Positions 6,873-14,053 are shown, counted from the stretch's first letter. The stretch: DNA of 14,603 nt from JANNHK01 sp034408875 (GCA_034408875.1 JAWXCJ010000367.1:1-14603); one strand, 5' to 3'. Notes: generated by a model from the sequence alone, not told the origin. Made by a program: numbers and translations.

Positions 6873-7511
6873 CTAGCTCGCGAGTTGCTCGATGCGAGCA
6901 AGCACACTCACCTTGCGTTGTTCGTGTGCAAGTTGTTCGAGAAGATCATCCTGAAGACGGGGCCGCGCCGCGCGCACTGCGTCATGGAGATCCGAGTCGG
7001 GCAGTTCCCACCGATTCGGTCGTGTCGCCAGGTCGAGCACGGTCTGTTCCAGCGTGGTGACCCATCCCGCCCCGAGATCCCCGGCCCATCGTTCGAGGTC
7101 GAGCCGCGTCACGTCGCGCCGCACGTAACACGCTTCGCCTCCCGCCAACTTCAGGCGCGGCCGTTGCTTTGGCACCGCGACGAACGCGGTCGCCAGCTCC
7201 CTGGGGATCAGGCCGTGGTGTCGCGCCGCCGACGGCCCGCACACCGCAACCGCATCGACGCCGTAGTCGATCGCGGCCACCGCCCATGCCGTCGCCACCA
7301 AGGGCGGCCGCCAGTTCGGGTCGCCGATGCGGTCGGGCGCCACGATGACGAAGTAGCCCGTGGCCACCCGTTGGAGCAGCCCGAGCCGGTGCAGGCGAGC
7401 AAACTCGTGTCGCGGATCGGCGTAGACGTCGAGGGCGTCGCGCGGCCGCAGAAGACGGATCGGTCGGCGGAGCAGCGCGGGTGGAACGCCGGCGGCGGTG
7501 CGCTGGTTCAC
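6873..7511 (-). CDS. AbiEi family antitoxin / transcriptional regulator (copy 1)
   Basis: This 212-residue protein matches AbiEi antitoxins of type IV toxin-antitoxin systems. These repress their own promoter through an N-terminal winged helix and counter the AbiEii toxin through the C-terminal domain. Visible are the winged-helix end HRLGLLQRVATGYFVI (about 41-56), the mid-domain AVCGPSAARHHGLIP, KQRPRLKLAGG and the C-terminal helices through VTTLEQTVLDLA and LEQLAHEQRKVSVLARIEQLA. It starts at GTG with TATACT six bases upstream and no Shine-Dalgarno, so it is probably leaderless. An inverted repeat just upstream is a likely operator. Its toxin partner downstream is destroyed, making this an orphan antitoxin. 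It shares little visible sequence with the second AbiEi at 8206-8787, so the two came from separate systems. Confidence 0.85.
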   Translation of the reverse strand: MNQRTAAGVPPALLRRPIRLLRPRDALDVYADPRHEFARLHRLGLLQRVATGYFVIVAPDRIGDPNWRPPLVATAWAVAAIDYGVDAVAVCGPSAARHHGLIPRELATAFVAVPKQRPRLKLAGGEACYVRRDVTRLDLERWAGDLGAGWVTTLEQTVLDLATRPNRWELPDSDLHDAVRAARPRLQDDLLEQLAHEQRKVSVLARIEQLAS

Positions 7512-7517
7512 GCAAGT

Positions 7518-7523
7518 AGTATA
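7518..7523 (-). promoter_or_regulatory. -10 element of abiEi copy 1
   Basis: TATACT on the minus strand, five of six matches to TATAAT, lies six bases before the GTG start. It implies a leaderless message. No good -35 is seen; its expected place overlaps the inverted repeat at 7528-7548. Confidence 0.5.
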
Positions 7524-7527
7524 ACAG

Positions 7528-7548
7528 ACATGGTCTCTCAGACCATGT
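7528..7548. promoter_or_regulatory. Inverted repeat, likely AbiEi operator
   Basis: The 9-bp arms ACATGGTCT and AGACCATGT are perfect inverted repeats around CTC. The repeat sits immediately upstream of the TATACT box, spanning the spacer and -35 area. AbiEi proteins are known to bind inverted repeats in their own promoters, so autorepression is the simplest reading. It could also fold as an RNA hairpin at the end of the transcript from the HsdR fragment. Confidence 0.55.
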
Positions 7549-7573
7549 TCATGATATTACTCGCCCGTTGCAG

Positions 7574-8209
7574 TCATGCTGCCTCCGCTCGCCGCCGGAC
7601 TTCGCCAACGACCTCGAGGAGGCGGTCGACGTCGGACGATTCGAACAACGCGTCGGGGCCTTGGGGGCTGAGGTCGGTGAAGGGTGATTCGTAGAAGCGC
7701 CGGGGTTCAATCGTGCCGTTCTCGGTGAGGTAGTCGATCGCGAGGTTCACGAACTCGATCTGGTTCGCGTTGAACCGGGTTTCGTCGAGGAACTCGACCG
7801 CGGCCTCGCCGGTGTGCTCGCGGAGGAACGCGCGTGCCTTGCGCCGGAACCGTTCGGAGTCTTCCGCGGTGGCGAGCTCACGGAACTCGACGTCGACCTC
7901 GACACCGATCTCGTCTTCGAAGTCGGTGTAGATGATCTTGCGCTTGTGCCTCTCGATGAACTGCACCAGCAGACGCAACCGCCGCCGTACGGTCTCGAGC
8001 ATCGGGAGCGTGACGTCGGTCCACCACTCGTCGGTCTGTACCTCGGCGATCAACGCGAGTTCCTTCGCAATCGCGGGGATACTCGGGTACTCCTCGAGCA
8101 GCCCCGCGATCTGACGGACCTGCTGTTGCAGGCGCACGAACCCGGGCTCGACGCGCACCAGCGCCAGCTCGAGGTGGTTCCTATCCCCCGGGGGCTTGAC
8201 CATCTTCAT
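7574..8209 (-). pseudogene. C-terminal fragment of type I restriction subunit HsdR
   Basis: The 211-residue frame is intact but matches only the C-terminal helical domain of HsdR. Characteristic stretches are IPAIAKELALIAEVQTDEWW (about 45-64), VTLPMLETVRRRLRLLVQFI, KIIYTDFEDEIG, FRRKARAFLREH, and NANQIEFVNLAIDYLTENG followed by YESPFTDLSPQGPDALF. HsdR proteins are usually 750-1100 residues; the endonuclease and helicase motor domains are missing. The first 15 or so residues (MKMVKPPGDRNH) do not look like HsdR and may come from the start of a lost AbiEii gene. The ATG overlaps the stop of abiEi copy 2 (ATGA), the place where AbiEii normally sits. No hsdM or hsdS is present. It is called a fragment, although the open frame means a free HsdR C-terminal domain could still be made. 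Confidence 0.8.
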
Positions 8210-8787
8210 GTCGCCCGCCTCGTCGGTCTGCCGGCACGGTCGGCGAGTTGAACACGAAGTCGGGCCTCAGCCACTTGTCCTATGAGGCGACGAGCCCGTG
8301 CATTCGCAATCGCTTGCTCGATCAGCTCGCCCGCGATGCCTGCCTTGATCGCATCGGCTATTGCGAGCTGGGGAGTGAGGGTCGGAATGTTGTCCACCGT
8401 GTCGATGTCGGCCGGGTCAAGGTTCCGGCGCACGAACTTGTAGCGCTCGTGCCCCCGTCGTCGAGGTGTGTACGTCCGGGGAACAACCAACTCGATCTGA
8501 CGTGGGTTCACGTCTGCTAGCTCCCACAGCGCGAGGGCAGCCTCACCGGCGATGACCCCGACACCGTTCGCAGCAAGCACCGCCTCGTGGAATTCGTCGT
8601 GTGCGGTCGCCGGGAACGCGTTGAACCGATACAGGCCGTGCCCGCGGCGGTCGAGACGACCGGCAGCAGCCAGTTTCCGAAGCCGGGTCGGATCGATACC
8701 GAGTTCGGTCGCATCCGCCGCACGGACGAAACCGTGCTGCTCAGCGGCCCGCGCCACCAGCCGCTCCAACGTCGTCACTCTCGTCAT
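8206..8787 (-). CDS. AbiEi family antitoxin / transcriptional regulator (copy 2)
   Basis: This 193-residue protein is a second AbiEi-type antitoxin. Its N-terminus has a winged helix (LERLVARAAEQHGFVRAADA, then LRKLAAAGRLDRRGHGLYRF, about 7-55). The C-terminal domain follows with EAVLAANGVGVIAGEAALALWELADV and PRQIELVVPR, standard for the family. It probably represses its own promoter and once neutralised an AbiEii toxin. The ATG at 8787 has TACGAT seven bases upstream and no Shine-Dalgarno, so a leaderless message is likely; a TTG two codons earlier is less plausible. A perfect 14-bp palindrome lies just upstream of the -10. The stop overlaps the ATG of the HsdR fragment, which occupies the toxin position. 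Confidence 0.85.
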   Translation of the reverse strand: MTRVTTLERLVARAAEQHGFVRAADATELGIDPTRLRKLAAAGRLDRRGHGLYRFNAFPATAHDEFHEAVLAANGVGVIAGEAALALWELADVNPRQIELVVPRTYTPRRRGHERYKFVRRNLDPADIDTVDNIPTLTPQLAIADAIKAGIAGELIEQAIANARARRLIGQVAEARLRVQLADRAGRPTRRAT

Positions 8788-8794
8788 GCGCAAT

Positions 8795-8800
8795 ATCGTA
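8795..8800 (-). promoter_or_regulatory. -10 element of abiEi copy 2
   Basis: TACGAT on the minus strand lies seven bases before the ATG. A weak -35 (TGTGCA) would fall 17 bases further up, on the far side of the palindrome at 8806-8819. The position again suggests leaderless transcription. Confidence 0.4.
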
Positions 8801-8805
8801 CCGTC

Positions 8806-8819
8806 CAGGAACGTTCCTG
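8806..8819. promoter_or_regulatory. 14-bp perfect palindrome, likely AbiEi operator
   Basis: CAGGAACGTTCCTG is a perfect palindrome lying between the candidate -35 and -10 of abiEi copy 2, an ideal place for a repressor. Its sequence differs from the repeat upstream of copy 1, as expected if the two AbiEi proteins have separate targets. Confidence 0.55.
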
Positions 8820-8849
8820 CACACCAAATCTATTATTAGTGCGCAGAAT

Positions 8850-8866
8850 CGTACCGAACTGGTACG
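8850..8866 (-). terminator. Hairpin after nrdJ
   Basis: CGTACC and GGTACG, six-bp arms around five bases, lie one base after the nrdJ TAA. No T-run follows on the minus strand, so terminator function is only likely by position. Confidence 0.35.
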
Positions 8867-8867
8867 G

Positions 8868-11800
8868 TTACGAGCAGCCGCTGGTGCTGCCGCAACTTGG
8901 GCAGGCGTAGCAGCTGCCAGCCCGTTGCATCATGTCGCCGCAGACGTGACACAGCACGACTTCACGCTGCTTCGACGACGACGCTTCGCGGATCGGCTCC
9001 GAGCGACGGTTCGTCTCGACCGTTGCTGCCGACGCGGTCGGGGCGCGGTCCTCGGGCGGCAGGTCGATCGACGTCGCGATCGGCGTGGTCGCCTCGTCGA
9101 CACCGGGCAACGTCGGCTGCGAACGCTCGCCCACCGTGAGAATGCCCATCGCGGCCCGCTTCTCGTACGGGAGGTACTCGACCGCGAGCCGCCGGAAGAT
9201 GTAGTCGGTGAGGCTCGTCGCGAACCGCAGGTCGGGGTCGTCGGTCATGCCCGCCGGTTCGAAGCGCATGTTCGTGTACATGTCGACGAACGCTTCGAGG
9301 GGCACGCCGTACTGCAAGCCGTGACTCACCGAGATTGCGAACGCGTCCATGATGCCGGCGAGGGTCGAACCCTGCTTGGCGACCTGGAGCCAGATCTCAC
9401 CCGGCCGGCCGTCTTCGTACTCGCCCACCGTCACGTAGCCGTGGCAGTCGGCCACCCGGAACGAGAACGTCTTCGCCGTGCGCTTGCGGGGCAGCCGCTG
9501 GCGCACCGGCTCCTGCACGATGATGGTCTCGACGATGCGTTCGACCTCGGCCGGAGCCGCGTCGCCCGCCTTCTTCTGCGTCGACAGCGGCTGGCCGACC
9601 TTGCAGTTGTCGCGGTAGATCGCGACTGCCTTCAGACCGAGCCGCCACGCCTCCATGTGAAGGTCTTCGATATCTGCGACCGTGGCCTCTTCGGGCAGGT
9701 TCACGGTCTTCGAGATTGCGCCACTGATGAACGGTTGTACTGCGCTCATCATGTTGACGTGACCCATGTACTGGATCGTGTTGTCGCCCATCGAGCACGC
9801 GAACACCGGGAGATGCTCGAGGTGGAAACCGGGCGCGCCGATGATCGTCTTGTTCTCGTCGATGTAGTTGACGATCTTCTCGGTCTCGTCGTCCGAGTAT
9901 CCGAGCTTGCGCAACGCGCGCGGGATCGTCTGGTTGACGATGAACATCGTTCCGCCGCCGACGAGCTTCTTCGCCTTTGTCAACGCGAGGTCGGGCTCGA
10001 TTCCGGTGGTGTCACAATCCATCATCAACGCGATAGTTCCTGTGGGCGCAATGACTGTTGACTGCGAGTTGCGCACGCCGTACTGCTCGCCCAGCTCGAC
10101 GGCCTGGTCCCACGCCTGCTGGGCCGCGCCGAGAAGTTCGGGCGGGACGATGTCCTCGTCGATGTTCGCCGCTTCGGCCCGGTGCATGCGCAACACGTTG
10201 AGCGTCGGCTCGGCGTTGACCGAGTAACCGGCGAACGGGCCCATGCGCGACGCCGTGCGGGCGCTCGTCGCGTACGCGTGTCCGGTCATCAGTGACGTGA
10301 TCGCACCCGCCCACGCCCGACCCTCGTCGGAGTCATACGGCATGCCCTGCGCCATGAGCAGCGCGCCGAGGTTGGCGTAGCCGAGTCCGAGCTGACGGAA
10401 CGACCGGCTGTTCTCGGCGATCTTCTCGGTCGGGTAGTCGGCGTTGCCGACGAGGATCTCCTGCGCGGTGAACATCACCTCGATCGTGTGCGTGAACGCG
10501 TCGACGTCGAACGCACCGTCGTCGCCGAGGTACTTCATGAGGTTGATGCTGGCGAGGTTGCACGCCGAGTTGTCGATGTGCATGTACTCGCTGCAGTTGC
10601 GCACCACGACACCATTCACCACGTACGAGTGGTTACGGGGCTCGCTCAGGTTGAACGTGAGTTCGACACCGTCGTCGCTACGGTCGACCAGCCGCACGTT
10701 CTCGTTCGTCTCGTACAGTCGATGCGTCGCGAGGAGATGATCGAGCTTCGCGCTCTTCGACGGGAGCCCGAACCCGACGTGCTCGGCAAAGCCGGCAATC
10801 GAGCGGCCGGCGATCCGCAGGTCGAACATGGGCCGACCTTCATACGTGACGGTCGTTCCGTCCTTAGGTGTGTGCTCGAAGCCGCTGCGACCGGATTGGC
10901 GCGTCGGATAGATACGACTGAACACGCCGAACGTCGTGAGCAACCGCTGCACGCCCTGAAGCATTTCGCGCGACGCCGAGCCGAGGCCGACGTAACGCGA
11001 CTTCTCGCCGTCGTAGACACAGCCGTCCGCGTCGAAGAGCCCACGAAGAAACGCGCTTACGATCTCCGGTGGGGCTTCGTACACCGCAGCCGGTACGACT
11101 TTCTCAGCCGCGTTCTTGGGCGACACGCCCAGCGCTTCGAAGAATCGGGCGATCACGCGCCGGCTCTGGCGAAGCTGCACCGTGCCGTTCGCCTGCACCG
11201 ACGGCGTGGAGACGGCACCGTCGTTCATCTCCGCGGCAAGAGCACGGTGCGCCGGAAGGAGGTGCTCCTGCTCCTCGGCCGAGCCGTACACCGTCGAGAT
11301 CACATCGCCCGAGATGCGACCATCGCCGACAAGCCACCCGAGGTAATGACCGAGTTCCGGTGTCCACTTCTCGGGAAGCACGAACGTACGCGAAATCTTG
11401 TCTCCCTTTCCTGCGAGCGCGTAGAGCTGCGCCGAAGCGGGGAGTTGCCACTCGGCTGCGAGCGCCGGCGCCGGAAGCGTCAACACCTTGACATCGTCGG
11501 CCGCGTTCAGATCCTTCGCCTCGACGTACCCGCGGTTGGTCGTGAAGATCCGGTGCGCGGGAGTGCAACGCAACTCCATGCCATTCGAGAACCGGAGCTT
11601 CACGATCTCGTTGTAACCCGTGACCATGATCGCTTCCGGCCGCGTGATCTCGAGCCGTTCGGCAGGCGCATCCGGATTCGTCGCGTCGTGCGTGTAGACA
11701 CCGAAGCTCTCACCGCGCCGCGCGCGGTCGAGTAGCGCGTCGAACCGCACGAGACCCTTGTCGGTGTGGACGAGCGAATCGCCGGTGAAGCACGGGTTGC

Positions 11801-13922
11801 TCGCGTTGATGCGGCTCGTGTTCGGTGCGGTGTGCCAGCGGTTGATGGTCGTGTCGAACTGCATGCCCGGGTCGGCGCACTCCCACGTCGACTCCGAGAT
11901 CTGGCGCATCAGGTCGCGCGCCCGGATCGTCTTGACCGTCTCACCGGTCGTGACCGACTTGAGGTCCCAGTCGCGGTCGTCGACGACGGCCCGCATGAAC
12001 TCGTCGGTGACACGCACCGAGTTGTTCGCGTTCTGGTACTGGATCGAGTGGCTGTCGCGGCCGTCGAGGTCCATGTCGAAGCCCGCGTCGCGCAACGCTC
12101 GCGCCTTGCGCTCCTCGATCGACTTGCACCAGATGAACTCTTCGATGTCGGGGTGGTCGACGTTGAGGATGACCATCTTCGCGGCGCGCCGGGTCTTGCC
12201 GCCCGACTTGATCGTGCCGGCCGACGCGTCGGCGCCGCGCATGAAGCTCACCGGCCCCGATGCCGTGCCGCCGCCCTTCAAGTGTTCCTTCGACGACCGC
12301 AGGTTCGAGAGGTTGATGCCCGAACCCGAACCGCCCTTGAAGATCGTTCCCTCTTCGCGGTACCAGTTGAGGATGCCGTCCATCGTGTCTTCGACCGCGA
12401 GGATGAAGCAGTTGTGAACACGCAGGTGATTGCTGAGGTACTCGCCGCTTTCCGTTTGGATGTCATAGACGTCCATCTCGCCGAGTGACTCGATGCGCTC
12501 GATTTCGAGGCGCTTCGATTCTCGAGCAGCCAATCCCGGCGTGTCGAACGATCGCTCGAGCTTTGTCGCTTTTCGTTCGCAAACAAACCCGATCTCGTCC
12601 GCGAAACGGCGACGGTCGCCTGCGACCTGGATTGAAAGCGACCAAGTTCCGAGACGGTTGGCGCGCCGATCCTCCTTGCGTCGGACTCGCGAGAAGATGC
12701 CGAAACGCATCAGCAGCTGCTGGATGCCGCGCACGAGTTCCTCGGACACCATGTCGAGGCCAACCTTTGCCGAGCGCTCGCGTTGCGAGACGTATCCCTG
12801 CGCCTGAAAGAGGCTGCGGAGGTACGCGGCAACAACGGGGAGTGGCGCTTTGAACAGCGCGTCCGGAACGCTCATGTCGACGCCACGATCGATCAGGCTC
12901 CACTTGTCGAGGAACCCGCGCATGTGCTCGCCGTAGAGTCGGATACGGCGACAGTCGAGTTCCTTGTCCTGGGTCTCGACCAGCCGTTCTTTGCGATGGG
13001 TCTCGGGGAAAACGACATCCAGAGCGCGATGAACCCATTCGCGTTCGGAGTCGGTCACAACAATCGCTTCTATCGTCAACGATCGGTTCGTTCCCGAGTA
13101 CTGGCCGACGAACCCGTCGGACTGAAGCCAGCCCGCGAGTGCCGCCTCGGCGACTTCGCGGGTTTCGATTTCGCCGGAGCCCCAAGATTCGGCGCGGTGC
13201 CATTCGAGCTGATCGCCGGCGCGCAGCTCGCCGGCAGGTACCCAACCGGCCCCCGAACCGGTGCAATGCCGCCAAACAACGTGATCGGGTGTCACGTCGA
13301 GCGCGATTCCGGCCTTCGTGTGGACACGCAGTACCGACTTGCGCCCGTTCTCCTTCACCGCGACGACGCGCGTGAAGCCATTCGCGTCAAACACCTTCGT
13401 ACCGATCGCGTTGTCTTCGACCAACTTGCCGATCGGTACGAGACCGTCGGGAGTCGCCACGAGCGCGCCGTACGGCTGGCACGCGCTCGCCTGCTGCGGC
13501 ACGCCCTTCACCCCGATGTTGAACCACACCGGCGAGTTGAAGGCTGCGTGCTGGTGCACGAGGATGTACTTGAGTTCGTCGCGGAACGCCTCGGCTTCGG
13601 CGTCGTCGACGAAGTAGCCGTCGCGCACACCCCAGTCGGTGACGGTGTCGGCGACGCGGTCGATGACCTGGCGCAGCGACCATTCCCGCTCGGGTGTACC
13701 GAGCGTGCCGCGGAAGTACTTCTGGGCGACGATGTTCGTGGCGTTCTGCGACCAGGCGGCCGGGAACTCGACGTCGGGCTGGAAGAAGGCGTCGCCACCG
13801 TCTTTGAAGTTGGGTATGCGCGAATCTCGTCGCTCCCATTCGACGGTGTCGTAGGGATCGGTACCGGCTTCGGTGAAGTGCCGGTGAATCCCGATCCCCA
13901 GTTGCTGCGGCGCCATCGCCAT
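8868..13922 (-). CDS. nrdJ: B12-dependent class II ribonucleotide reductase with two inteins
   Basis: NrdJ reduces ribonucleotides to deoxyribonucleotides using adenosylcobalamin to create a thiyl radical. The 1684-residue precursor holds inteins of 357 and 399 residues; the spliced enzyme would be 928 residues, normal for the family. Extein landmarks include HRHFTEAGTDPYDTVEWERRDS at the start, SACFILAVEDTMD and GGSGSGINLS around the first splice site, SNPCSEYMHIDNSACNLAS at the second, PTGTIALMMDCDTTGIEP, and a C-terminal cysteine-rich tail (CHVCGDMM, CYACPSCGSTSGCS). By comparison with Thermotoga maritima NrdJ (C134, C322, C333), mature C354 is the thiyl radical cysteine in NPCSE, and C148 and C365 form the reducing pair. 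The ATG at 13922 is chosen because GGGGGA lies eight bases upstream; an earlier in-frame GTG at 13967 lacks this. nrdR lies upstream on the same strand. Confidence 0.96.
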   Translation of the reverse strand: MAMAPQQLGIGIHRHFTEAGTDPYDTVEWERRDSRIPNFKDGGDAFFQPDVEFPAAWSQNATNIVAQKYFRGTLGTPEREWSLRQVIDRVADTVTDWGVRDGYFVDDAEAEAFRDELKYILVHQHAAFNSPVWFNIGVKGVPQQASACQPYGALVATPDGLVPIGKLVEDNAIGTKVFDANGFTRVVAVKENGRKSVLRVHTKAGIALDVTPDHVVWRHCTGSGAGWVPAGELRAGDQLEWHRAESWGSGEIETREVAEAALAGWLQSDGFVGQYSGTNRSLTIEAIVVTDSEREWVHRALDVVFPETHRKERLVETQDKELDCRRIRLYGEHMRGFLDKWSLIDRGVDMSVPDALFKAPLPVVAAYLRSLFQAQGYVSQRERSAKVGLDMVSEELVRGIQQLLMRFGIFSRVRRKEDRRANRLGTWSLSIQVAGDRRRFADEIGFVCERKATKLERSFDTPGLAARESKRLEIERIESLGEMDVYDIQTESGEYLSNHLRVHNCFILAVEDTMDGILNWYREEGTIFKGGSGSGINLSNLRSSKEHLKGGGTASGPVSFMRGADASAGTIKSGGKTRRAAKMVILNVDHPDIEEFIWCKSIEERKARALRDAGFDMDLDGRDSHSIQYQNANNSVRVTDEFMRAVVDDRDWDLKSVTTGETVKTIRARDLMRQISESTWECADPGMQFDTTINRWHTAPNTSRINASNPCFTGDSLVHTDKGLVRFDALLDRARRGESFGVYTHDATNPDAPAERLEITRPEAIMVTGYNEIVKLRFSNGMELRCTPAHRIFTTNRGYVEAKDLNAADDVKVLTLPAPALAAEWQLPASAQLYALAGKGDKISRTFVLPEKWTPELGHYLGWLVGDGRISGDVISTVYGSAEEQEHLLPAHRALAAEMNDGAVSTPSVQANGTVQLRQSRRVIARFFEALGVSPKNAAEKVVPAAVYEAPPEIVSAFLRGLFDADGCVYDGEKSRYVGLGSASREMLQGVQRLLTTFGVFSRIYPTRQSGRSGFEHTPKDGTTVTYEGRPMFDLRIAGRSIAGFAEHVGFGLPSKSAKLDHLLATHRLYETNENVRLVDRSDDGVELTFNLSEPRNHSYVVNGVVVRNCSEYMHIDNSACNLASINLMKYLGDDGAFDVDAFTHTIEVMFTAQEILVGNADYPTEKIAENSRSFRQLGLGYANLGALLMAQGMPYDSDEGRAWAGAITSLMTGHAYATSARTASRMGPFAGYSVNAEPTLNVLRMHRAEAANIDEDIVPPELLGAAQQAWDQAVELGEQYGVRNSQSTVIAPTGTIALMMDCDTTGIEPDLALTKAKKLVGGGTMFIVNQTIPRALRKLGYSDDETEKIVNYIDENKTIIGAPGFHLEHLPVFACSMGDNTIQYMGHVNMMSAVQPFISGAISKTVNLPEEATVADIEDLHMEAWRLGLKAVAIYRDNCKVGQPLSTQKKAGDAAPAEVERIVETIIVQEPVRQRLPRKRTAKTFSFRVADCHGYVTVGEYEDGRPGEIWLQVAKQGSTLAGIMDAFAISVSHGLQYGVPLEAFVDMYTNMRFEPAGMTDDPDLRFATSLTDYIFRRLAVEYLPYEKRAAMGILTVGERSQPTLPGVDEATTPIATSIDLPPEDRAPTASAATVETNRRSEPIREASSSKQREVVLCHVCGDMMQRAGSCYACPSCGSTSGCS
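10596..11792 (-). mobile_element. Intein 2 of NrdJ, with intact-looking LAGLIDADG endonuclease
   Basis: This 399-residue intein starts at the Cys of CFTGDSLVHTDKG and ends at VVNGVVVRN before the Cys of CSEYMHID. Block B is CTPAHRIF (T77 and H80 of the intein). Two dodecapeptide motifs are present, YLGWLVGDG (catalytic D157) and LRGLFDADG (catalytic D256), so the homing endonuclease looks complete. The residue before the terminal Asn is Arg rather than the usual His, a known but less common variant. The +1 residue is the thiyl radical cysteine of the reductase, so splicing is needed to form the active site. The DNA uses more A/T-ending codons than the exteins, consistent with later arrival. 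Confidence 0.95.
12411..13481 (-). mobile_element. Intein 1 of NrdJ, with degenerate LAGLIDADG endonuclease
   Basis: This 357-residue intein begins at the Cys of CQPYGALVATPDG and ends at LSNHLRVHN before the Cys of CFILAVED. Block B is VTPDHVVW (T64 and H67 of the intein) and the terminal His-Asn is canonical, so splicing should work. The first LAGLIDADG motif is LAGWLQSDG with Asp kept, but the second is LRSLFQAQG: both Asp positions are Gln, including the metal-binding one at 12798-12800. The endonuclease is therefore probably dead. The +1 residue is mature C148, expected to be one of the reducing cysteines. One 60-base line (12541-12600) is 53% GC by hand count, against 70% for the extein line 12061-12120. 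Confidence 0.95.
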
Positions 13923-13930
13923 ACGTCGTT

Positions 13931-13936
13931 TCCCCC
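13931..13936 (-). promoter_or_regulatory. Ribosome binding site of nrdJ
   Basis: GGGGGA on the minus strand lies eight bases before the ATG at 13922. It supports this start over the in-frame GTG at 13967. Confidence 0.6.
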
Positions 13937-14003
13937 TACTTCCAGAGCCCAATAACCGGTTCAACACGGAATTCCAAGTACCTCTGCCTGCAATTCCACC
14001 CCA

Positions 14004-14021
14004 ACCACAAGATGTTGTGGT
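14004..14021. promoter_or_regulatory. NrdR box upstream of nrdJ
   Basis: Read on the plus strand, ACCACAA-GATG-TTGTGGT has 7-bp inverted arms. Its 16-base core (14005-14020) matches the published NrdR box pattern acaCwAtAtaTwGtgt at 12 of 16 positions by eye. It falls about 30 bases downstream of the predicted start of nrdJ transcription, so bound NrdR would act as a roadblock. No clear second box was found at the usual spacing of about 31 bases. Confidence 0.65.
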
Positions 14022-14053
14022 GTCTGCGATCGCCGACCGCGAGATGGAGGTGC

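Noticed and set aside
6873..6875. Programmed read-through of the TAG between AbiEi and AbiEii
   Set aside because: The toxin part beyond it is itself damaged at several places, so a plain deletion explains the shared frame better.
8925..10061. Plus-strand open frame of 378 codons opposite the NrdJ C-terminal half
   Set aside because: Arg/His/Asp-rich sequence with no family features; antisense to conserved NrdJ sequence.
12783..13955. Long plus-strand open frame of 390 codons opposite intein 1 and the NrdJ N-terminus
   Set aside because: It lies antisense to a certain gene, has no recognisable domain and the skewed composition expected of a GC-rich shadow frame.
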